From contig JBOEGA010000028.1 of the NCBI GenBank assembly GCA_050633205.1, positions 1 through 21,473 on the forward strand: 21,473 nucleotides of DNA. The letters are read 5' to 3'. Position numbers and translations under genes: made by a program. Below, piece after piece: positions 1-5,909 of this stretch (position 1 is its first letter; the number at the start of each line of letters is the position of its first letter). This DNA comes from CBDHHC01 sp050633205 (GTDB lineage: Bacteria > Pseudomonadota > Alphaproteobacteria > Rhizobiales > CBDHHC01). A model generated the notes under the pieces. That model was not told where the DNA came from. It worked only from the letters and a program-made list of their open reading frames with translations, and searched no databases.

Positions 1-865
1 TCATTTCAATGAAGTAGAACTCACCATTTTCATAAAGGAACTCAATAGTGCCCACTCCGCGATATCCCAACTTGGCTATTGCATTGGAGCAGATTTCACC
101 GATTTCCTTGCGTTGACCATCATTCAGTGATGGAGAAGGTGCTTCTTCCCAAACCTTCTGGTGTCTGCGTTGCAGTGAGCAGTCCCGTTCGCCCAGATGA
201 ATACCATTACCTTTACCATCACCAATAACCTGAATTTCAATATGGCGTGGTTTGGAAAGATATTTTTCCATATACAGGGTATCGTCACCGAATGCTGCTT
301 TCGCTTCAGAACGGGCTGTTGACAGAGCAACTTCCAGGTCTGCTTCGGTTTTGGCAACTTTCATACCGCGTCCACCACCACCAGAGGCGGCTTTAATCAG
401 TACTGGATAACCGGTTTGCTTTGCTACTTTACGAGCCTGTGCTTCGCTTGTAATACCGCCTTCAGATCCAGGTACGACAGGTATGCCAAGTTCTTTTGCA
501 GTTTCTTTAGCCTGAATCTTATCACCCATTACGCGAATATGCTCGGCTGTCGGGCCGATAAAAGCAATGTCGTGATCTTCAAGTATTTCTGCAAAACGTG
601 CATTTTCAGATAGAAAACCATATCCCGGGTGTACTGCATCTGCGCCTGTAATTTCGCAGGCAGCAAGCAGTGACGGGATATTCAGATAACTATCCGTTGC
701 GGTTGGAGGTCCAATGCAGACGCTTTCATCTGCCAGGCGTACATGCATGGCATCAGCGTCAGCTGTTGAGTGTACAGCAACCGTGGAGATACCCAGCTCT
801 TTGCAGGCACGCTGGATGCGAAGAGCAATTTCGCCACGGTTGGCAATCAGAATTTTATCAAACAT
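1..865 (-). CDS. accC: Biotin carboxylase subunit of acetyl-CoA carboxylase, 3' end cut by window edge
   Basis: AccC carboxylates biotin on AccB using ATP and bicarbonate, the first half-reaction of acetyl-CoA carboxylase in cytosolic fatty-acid synthesis. I translated the frame from the ATG at 865. It opens MFDKILIANRGEIALRI and runs without a stop to the window edge, giving 288 of the usual ~450 residues. Visible marks are HPGYGFLSEN, the ATP-binding glycine loop KAASGGGGRGM, MEKYL, the catalytic segment ERDCSLQRRHQK, and GTIEFLYENGEFYFIEM at the edge. It aligns almost without gaps to E. coli AccC as I remember it. A GAGGTGG ribosome site lies about 8 bases before the ATG. The start is 13 bases after the accB stop, so the two are almost certainly co-transcribed. 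The missing part would hold the rest of the ATP-grasp domain and the C-terminal domain. Confidence 0.97.
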   Translation of the reverse strand, partial: MFDKILIANRGEIALRIQRACKELGISTVAVHSTADADAMHVRLADESVCIGPPTATDSYLNIPSLLAACEITGADAVHPGYGFLSENARFAEILEDHDIAFIGPTAEHIRVMGDKIQAKETAKELGIPVVPGSEGGITSEAQARKVAKQTGYPVLIKAASGGGGRGMKVAKTEADLEVALSTARSEAKAAFGDDTLYMEKYLSKPRHIEIQVIGDGKGNGIHLGERDCSLQRRHQKVWEEAPSPSLNDGQRKEIGEICSNAIAKLGYRGVGTIEFLYENGEFYFIEM

Positions 866-878
866 GAGCGAGTCCACC

Positions 879-1382
879 TCACTCGATTATTACAAGGGGT
901 TCGCCAAATTCAACTGGCTGGCCGTCTTCAACAAGAATTGCAGAAATAGTACCTGACTTTGGTGCAGGGATATGATTCATCGTTTTCATTGCTTCGATGA
1001 TCAACAGGGTCTGTCCTTCAGAAACCTTAGCGCCCACTTCTATAAATGCAGGTGCGCCTGGCTCAGGAGCCCGGTAAGCTGTGCCTACCATAGGAGAAGG
1101 AACTGCGCCTGGATGGTTTGCGCCGTCGTTGCCGCCGGCTTTGCCATCAAGAGGAGCGATTGCCGGAGCAGCTGCCATTGCAGGAACTGCAGCAGCAACG
1201 GTAATGTTTCTTGCTACCCGTACACGGAGGCCTTCGCGCTCTATTTCAACTTCAGTCAAATCCGTTTCTTTCAACAAATCTGCAAGTTCACGGATTAGCT
1301 CTTTATCTAGGTTTTTATTTTTGTCACTCATAGTTTTCGGCTGTTGCTTCTTGTTTCCCTGACGTCTCGAACTTTTGTTCAT
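879..1382 (-). CDS. accB: Biotin carboxyl carrier protein of acetyl-CoA carboxylase
   Basis: AccB carries the biotin that AccC carboxylates and the carboxyltransferase (AccAD) discharges onto acetyl-CoA. The C-terminal biotinyl domain contains IIEAMKTMNHI; K133 of this 167-residue reading is the biotinylated lysine. The canonical sequence is EAMKxMN, so the motif is intact. Residues 61-80 form an Ala/Pro-rich linker and the N-terminal part is a charged helix, as in the family. The start is uncertain. The ATG at 1382 has GGAG only one base upstream but leaves an operon-like 11-base gap after aroQ. The internal ATG at 1331 (MSDKNKNLDKEL, 150 residues) matches the usual AccB N-terminus better but lacks a nearby Shine-Dalgarno. 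The first 17 residues are lysine-rich and may not be translated. Confidence 0.95.
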   Translation of the reverse strand: MNKSSRRQGNKKQQPKTMSDKNKNLDKELIRELADLLKETDLTEVEIEREGLRVRVARNITVAAAVPAMAAAPAIAPLDGKAGGNDGANHPGAVPSPMVGTAYRAPEPGAPAFIEVGAKVSEGQTLLIIEAMKTMNHIPAPKSGTISAILVEDGQPVEFGEPLVIIE

Positions 1383-1393
1383 GCTCCAGGCTT

Positions 1394-1837
1394 TCAGTCA
1401 GTTTTGATAATGTCCAGCAGTGCGTCTACTGCCAATTCATAACCTTTGGATCCGAAACCACATATAACCCCAACGACTCCCCTGGAGATATATGAATGGC
1501 TACGGAATTCTTCCCTTCGAAACACATTGGATAAATGTAATTCTATACTAGGAATATCTACCGCGAGCAATGCATCAAGAATAGCTATCGAAGTATGTGT
1601 ATAAGCTCCGGGATTAATAATCAACCCTGAGGCCTTCTGTCCAGCTTCCTGAACCCAGTCAACAAGCTGCCCTTCAGCGTTACTTTGACGAAATTCAATA
1701 GAAAATCCGTCCTGTTTAGCCCGGTTTTCAGCAAGTACTTTAATATCATCCAGCGTTTGAGAACCGTATATTTCAGGTTCTCTACTGCCCAGGAGATTCA
1801 GGTTCGGGCCATTTAGAATGTATATCGTATTTGCCAT
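1394..1837 (-). CDS. aroQ: Type II 3-dehydroquinate dehydratase
   Basis: Catalyses dehydration of 3-dehydroquinate to 3-dehydroshikimate, the third step of the shikimate pathway, as a cytosolic dodecamer in this family. The 147-residue length is typical. The signature ILNGPNLNLLGSREPEIYG holds R19 and the catalytic Y24. NPGAYTHTS holds N75 and H81. ELHLSNVFRREEFR holds the catalytic H101 and substrate-binding R112. All key residues are present. It lies immediately upstream of accB (11-base gap), an aroQ-accB-accC order common in proteobacteria. No strong Shine-Dalgarno precedes the ATG at 1837. Confidence 0.97.
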   Translation of the reverse strand: MANTIYILNGPNLNLLGSREPEIYGSQTLDDIKVLAENRAKQDGFSIEFRQSNAEGQLVDWVQEAGQKASGLIINPGAYTHTSIAILDALLAVDIPSIELHLSNVFRREEFRSHSYISRGVVGVICGFGSKGYELAVDALLDIIKTD

Positions 1838-1900
1838 AATGATCGAAACTGCACAGTTCTGAAGGGTTTATTCTCAAATTCTTTGCTAATTGTGCTGTCT

Positions 1901-1929
1901 CATCTAGCAGGTTTTTTATCAGCTTGCAA
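1901..1929 (-). promoter_or_regulatory. Weak promoter candidate for aroQ-accB-accC
   Basis: On the minus strand TTGCAA (1924-1929) and TAGATG (1901-1906) are separated by 17 bases, about 65 bases before the aroQ start. The match to the sigma-70 consensus is modest. It would let aroQ-accBC be transcribed independently of the dsbA-like gene upstream. Confidence 0.25.
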
Positions 1930-1930
1930 A

Positions 1931-1952
1931 GCCAGAGTTTAGTAACTCTGGC
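1931..1952 (-). terminator. Hairpin downstream of the dsbA-like gene, possible terminator
   Basis: A perfect 9-base inverted repeat (GCCAGAGTT / AACTCTGGC) encloses a four-base loop, starting 29 bases past the end of the dsbA-like gene. On the minus strand it is followed by only TTTG, so the U-tract is short and termination may be partial. It could also work as a 3'-end stabilising hairpin between dsbA and aroQ. Confidence 0.5.
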
Positions 1953-1980
1953 CCAGGTTTATAAATAACTGTATCTGACT

Positions 1981-2748
1981 TTACTTTTTACGAGAATTTC
2001 TTATTGAAGCAACTCGCGTTAATATTTGATCTGCCAAGTCTTCCGGGGCGCCATTAATGATCTCATCGCCAACAACATATAGTGGTGTACCATCCAGACC
2101 AATATTATTTGCCAGATCACTATTTGCCTTGAGAGCTTTCGTGACAGAAGGGGACTTCATATCTGTTTTGAGTTTCTCAATATCCATGCCCAGCTTTTCG
2201 GCAATTTTCAATGCCTTGGCTTCATTAGCCCGGCCTGGTTCTACAAGCATGTCGCGATGGAACTCGAAATATTTATTTTGCTGTATTGAAGCAATGGCAG
2301 CACGGGCAGCCTGTTCTGACTGCTCGCCAAAAATAGGCAGTTCCTTAAATACAACGCGTATATTTTTGTCTGCTTCAATAACTTTTGCAATATCATTGAA
2401 AGCTCTTCTGCAGAAGCCGCAATTATAATCAAAGAATTCTACAATTGTGACATCGCCTTCAGGGTTTCCTGCTACGAAATCATGTGATGCTTTAAATAAC
2501 TGCTCAGAGTTTTTTGCCACAGCTTCCTTTTGCTGTGCCTGTTGTTCGGCCAGCTGGTTTCTGCGCCTGATCAGCATGGCCTCTTCGATGACCTCAGGCT
2601 TTTTCAAAAGGTAATCACGTACAATTTTTTCTACTTCCCCTTTATTCAGATTGCCTGAAGGCTTATTCAGCATCTGATAAAGGTACTGTGCGCCAACTAC
2701 CGTAGCTGCAACAACAACGGCTGTTACAATTATATTTTTTGAGGACAT
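1981..2748 (-). CDS. DsbA-family thiol:disulfide oxidoreductase, membrane-anchored
   Basis: A thioredoxin-fold protein of the DsbA/Com1/ScsC type that would make or reshuffle disulfide bonds in the periplasm. The 255 residues begin with a single hydrophobic segment (about 5-23), likely an uncleaved anchor or signal peptide. A helical N-terminal region follows (KGEVEKIVRDYLLKKPEVI, about 36-55), like the ScsC N-terminal domain. The active site CGFC is at 110-113 in EFFDYNCGFC, and the cis-proline loop DGTPLYVVGDEIINGAP is at about 219-235. AGGA lies 8 bases before the ATG. It starts 55 bases after the end of the M48 peptidase gene, so the two are probably one transcript. Whether it acts as oxidase or isomerase cannot be told from sequence. 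Confidence 0.92.
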   Translation of the reverse strand: MSSKNIIVTAVVVAATVVGAQYLYQMLNKPSGNLNKGEVEKIVRDYLLKKPEVIEEAMLIRRRNQLAEQQAQQKEAVAKNSEQLFKASHDFVAGNPEGDVTIVEFFDYNCGFCRRAFNDIAKVIEADKNIRVVFKELPIFGEQSEQAARAAIASIQQNKYFEFHRDMLVEPGRANEAKALKIAEKLGMDIEKLKTDMKSPSVTKALKANSDLANNIGLDGTPLYVVGDEIINGAPEDLADQILTRVASIRNSRKK

Positions 2749-2803
2749 GTTATTTTTCCTATTTCTTTCCTTTATAAATAGGTTCTGAGCCTAATTCACT
2801 ATT

Positions 2804-4234
2804 CTAACTCGGAGGACGGTAGCTAAGGATATCATCAGCCTGCAGCCACGCTGCTGAGCCCCGTTTCAGGTTCCTCTGTGCCCATTTGGCCTGTTCACGA
2901 GCACCTTTTAAATTTCCTTCATAGAAATAACGGTGTGCCGAAGCCAGTCTGGCATGAGAAATTTTGCCTTTAATTCCGTAAGCGCGTGCAAGTAGGCGGT
3001 ATGCTGTAGAGTTAGTGCTTTCAAATACCAGTGCTTTTCGGAGTAAAGCGATAGATTCATCAGCATATTTTCTGTTGTCTGTTGCGAGAAGGACTTCTGC
3101 CAGGAGAATTCTGATCAGATCTTCTTTTGGAGCCAGTCTCAGAGCTTTACGCAGTGACGGAATTGCCTGAGTGCTGAACCCTTTTTCAAAAAGGAACTGT
3201 CCTCTTGCTTCATGAAGGTAAGCGTTATTGGGCAGAACTTTCAGCATACGATCAAGAGCCTTGATTGATCTTTTGAGGTCGCCACTTCGATAATAGGCAA
3301 TTGCCCTTGCATATTGTGCAGGAAGCGACTGATCTGAATCACGGAATTTGTTCAGTACGGCCTGAGGTCTCTGCATAAAACCAATGATCTTTGCCCGCAT
3401 CATATCATGGCGGAACTGTAAAGATCTGGGATCTTTATTCTTATAGTAGGGGCTGCGTCTGGCTAATGTTCTCAGTTGAGTTATTCTTTGACGTGCCAAG
3501 GGGTGACTTTGAACATAGGGATCAATGTAACGGGCTGAAGCGAGTGCCTGATCAGCAAAAACCTCAAAGGTCTCCAGCATACCGCGTCCAGACTGTTTGG
3601 TTGCATTTAAATAGGAAAGGGCTGCCTGGTCAGCAGCAGATTCATGGGCGCGTCTGTATGAAAGGATTGATCTCTGGATAAGCCGGCCGCAAACGCCCAA
3701 AGGCGCAAGTCCTGCTCCACCGAGGCTTTTTTCGCCAGATGTTACCGCAGCAGCAGCAGTCATAATAGCAAGAACCTGACATAGAAGGGCAGGTCCTCTT
3801 GTTTTCGAGATCTGTCTTCTCAATCCGGCAAGGTGGCCACCAGCAATATGCCCTGTTTCGTGAGCTATAATACCGATAAGCTGATTGGGAGTTTGGGTTT
3901 TCATCAGGGCGCCAGCATGAATGAACATGTTTCGCCCATCGATAACAAAGGCATTGAAGTTTAAATCGCGAATTATGTGAATTTTGATATTCTGCGATCC
4001 AACCTGGGCAGCGCGAAAAATAGGAACTGCATAGTCTTTAATAAGTGTTTCGGTTTCAGCATCTCTGATTGGGTATATCAAAGTACTTGCCTGAGCTGAT
4101 CTGGATAATACTGCAGATGTCAGGATGGTAAGAGAAAAAAATATACATGCTGCCAGTTTAACTGGTGAGGAGAGAAAACCGGTTTTCTGCGGTTTAGCAG
4201 ATTTCTGTTGCTCTTGAAACATTGAGCCGTACAT
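2804..4234 (-). CDS. Periplasmic M48 family zinc metalloprotease with TPR repeats (BepA/YfgC-like)
   Basis: Likely a periplasmic quality-control protease/chaperone for outer-membrane proteins, as known for E. coli BepA. After a cytoplasmic N-terminus, a hydrophobic signal segment (about 26-45) ends in SAQA. The zinc site is HETGH (H125, E126, H129) in IIAHETGHIAGGHLAG, and the third ligand is probably E198 in SYRRAHESAAD. From about residue 300 to the end the sequence is helical with TPR features (for example ALDRMLKVLPNNAYLHEARG and ALRLAPKEDLIRILLAEVLL). The length of 476 residues fits the BepA class. The ATG at 4234 has AGAGG directly abutting it. The ATG at 4222 (MFQEQQKSAK) has the same site 12 bases away and may be the true start. 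The dsbA-like gene follows. Confidence 0.93.
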   Translation of the reverse strand: MYGSMFQEQQKSAKPQKTGFLSSPVKLAACIFFSLTILTSAVLSRSAQASTLIYPIRDAETETLIKDYAVPIFRAAQVGSQNIKIHIIRDLNFNAFVIDGRNMFIHAGALMKTQTPNQLIGIIAHETGHIAGGHLAGLRRQISKTRGPALLCQVLAIMTAAAAVTSGEKSLGGAGLAPLGVCGRLIQRSILSYRRAHESAADQAALSYLNATKQSGRGMLETFEVFADQALASARYIDPYVQSHPLARQRITQLRTLARRSPYYKNKDPRSLQFRHDMMRAKIIGFMQRPQAVLNKFRDSDQSLPAQYARAIAYYRSGDLKRSIKALDRMLKVLPNNAYLHEARGQFLFEKGFSTQAIPSLRKALRLAPKEDLIRILLAEVLLATDNRKYADESIALLRKALVFESTNSTAYRLLARAYGIKGKISHARLASAHRYFYEGNLKGAREQAKWAQRNLKRGSAAWLQADDILSYRPPS

Positions 4235-4621
4235 CCTCTGTTTGTTGGGTCTTTATGTCTATGTATCTATAGCACTTCAGTTTATTTCAGCATACCCATT
4301 TGCTAACAAGCTTTTGTCTTAACATGAAAATTCAGACAGAACTTTGAACAAATAACTGCATCAGACAGAAATAATTTTCTCTCCAAAGTTTTCATATTTC
4401 AGTGGTCATAAAAAGAAAATTGCACAAACCAATGAATTGTTTCACATCAATATTTTGTTACAGAGATCTCCGCAAACTGAAATATTACAGGCAATGACTC
4501 TTGGTCTGCATAATGAGATAGTCATTTCGATCAGCAGATCAACAGTATTACAGATATTTAATATGTTCGGATTCCGTAAAATCTGTGCAATAGGTATTAA
4601 GGTATAACCAGATAACAGAAG
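4235..4621. other. Divergent intergenic region, 387 bases
   Basis: AT-rich spacer between the minus-strand M48 gene and the plus-strand aminotransferase. No coding frame is convincing. It holds the extended -10 candidate at 4266-4274 and an exact 10-base direct repeat TCAGACAGAA at 4332-4341 and 4361-4370, 29 bases apart. It also holds a repeated TATTACAG in the half next to the aminotransferase. I could not find a good plus-strand promoter for the aminotransferase. Confidence 0.5.
4266..4274 (-). promoter_or_regulatory. Extended -10 promoter candidate for the M48-dsbA transcript
   Basis: On the minus strand the sequence reads TGC-TATAGAT, an extended -10 motif, placing a start site about 25 bases before the M48 gene. 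No convincing -35 box lies at the right distance, which is acceptable for an extended -10 promoter. Assigned by eye only. Confidence 0.35.
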
Positions 4622-5809
4622 GTGCCTGATGTAATGGGCTTAGGGAGTATGACCGGGGTTTCCGGATTATTGTCGAACAGAAGCCAGATAGATTCGTTTA
4701 TTGTGATGGATCTCATGGCGCAGGCAGCACAGCTTGAAAGTCAGGGCAAGGATATCGTTCATATGGAGGTTGGGCAGCCAGGAACACCAGCTCCAAAATC
4801 TGCCTTGCTTGCAGCAGAAAATGCGATGAAATCTGACAAGCTGGGTTATACCCTTGCTCTTGGAATGGAGCCTTTGCGGGAGAGAATTGCAGAGTATTAC
4901 AAGCAGAAGTATGCAGTTTCTGTTTCTCCTGAACGGATTATTATTACAACAGGCTCGTCGGCAGGGTTTATTCTGTCATTTCTTTCCTGTTTTGATCAGG
5001 GGCAGAATGTTGCTCTAACCCGTCCGGGGTATCCGTGTTACCGCCAGATTATGAAAACGCTGGGAATTACGCCGGTTGATCTTCCTTTATCCAGTGAGGA
5101 AAGGTGGATGCCTACTGCTTCGATGCTGGAAAATGCTATTCTGTCAGAAGGTGTTAAAGGGGTTATTCTGGCAAGCCCAGCTAATCCGACAGGTACTATG
5201 CTTGAGGAAGAGAGGCTTGCCTCGCTTATTGATGTTTCCGTGAGGAACAGGAGCTGGTTTATCTCTGATGAAATATATCATGGTCTGACATATGATGCTG
5301 ATGACACAACGGCGTTGAAATTTTCTGATGATGTGATTGTTATCAATAGCTTTTCCAAATATTTCTCGATGACTGGCTGGCGGGTAGGCTGGATGGTTGT
5401 GCCTGAGAATTCCATAAGAACTTTTGAGCGTCTTGCCCAGAATATGTTTATATCTGTTCCCACTATTTCACAGTTCGCGGCGCTTGGGGCTTTTGATGGC
5501 CAGGAAGAGCTGGAGCAGTATAAAAGTCAGTACCGGAAGAACAGAGAGCTTTTACTGAATGAGTTTCCTGGTGCAGGTATTACGGAAATACTGCCTGCTG
5601 ATGGGGCATTTTATCTTTATGCTGATGTATCAAAATATACGGATAACAGCCTTGAGTTCTGTAACAAAATGCTAAGAGAGGCCGGAGTTGCCGCGACTCC
5701 TGGAATTGATTTTGATCCTGTTAACGGGAAGAGATATGTCCGGTTTTCTTATGCCGGTACTTATGCGGATATGCAGAAAGCAGCACAGCGTTTAGGGGAA
5801 TGGCTATAA
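4622..5809 (+). CDS. PLP-dependent class I/II aminotransferase
   Basis: Fold-type I aminotransferase, cytosolic, transferring an amino group between an amino acid and a 2-oxo acid; the substrate cannot be read from sequence. In the 395-residue frame, SPANPTGTM (N189) and SDEIYHGL (D216, Y219) bind the cofactor. INSFSKYFSMTGWRVGW carries the PLP lysine K246, and R374 in KRYVRFSY is the expected carboxylate-binding arginine. The open frame begins with GTG at 4622, but AGAAGG (4617-4622) overlaps that codon. The ATG at 4634 (MGLGSMTG) lies 11 bases after it and is the more likely start. The gene converges on rne with a strong terminator between. Annotations such as aspartate aminotransferase would be guesses. 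Confidence 0.93.
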   Translation: MPDVMGLGSMTGVSGLLSNRSQIDSFIVMDLMAQAAQLESQGKDIVHMEVGQPGTPAPKSALLAAENAMKSDKLGYTLALGMEPLRERIAEYYKQKYAVSVSPERIIITTGSSAGFILSFLSCFDQGQNVALTRPGYPCYRQIMKTLGITPVDLPLSSEERWMPTASMLENAILSEGVKGVILASPANPTGTMLEEERLASLIDVSVRNRSWFISDEIYHGLTYDADDTTALKFSDDVIVINSFSKYFSMTGWRVGWMVVPENSIRTFERLAQNMFISVPTISQFAALGAFDGQEELEQYKSQYRKNRELLLNEFPGAGITEILPADGAFYLYADVSKYTDNSLEFCNKMLREAGVAATPGIDFDPVNGKRYVRFSYAGTYADMQKAAQRLGEWL

Positions 5810-5849
5810 GGCGGTAGGGTTGCCGGATGTTTGCCTTCCGCGAGAGAAA

Positions 5850-5886
5850 AGGAAGCACTCTTTTGAGAGAGTACTTCCTGTTTTTT
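5850..5886. terminator. Bidirectional Rho-independent terminator between the aminotransferase and rne
   Basis: The arms AGGAAG-C-ACTCT and AGAGT-A-CTTCCT pair with a single C/A mismatch around a six-base loop (5850-5879). On the plus strand the hairpin is followed by G and six T. On the minus strand it is followed by TTTTCTCTC. It sits in the 100-base gap between the convergent genes, so it can end both transcripts. Confidence 0.85.
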
Positions 5887-5909
5887 ACGTCAGATTTCTG
5901 TATCGCTAA

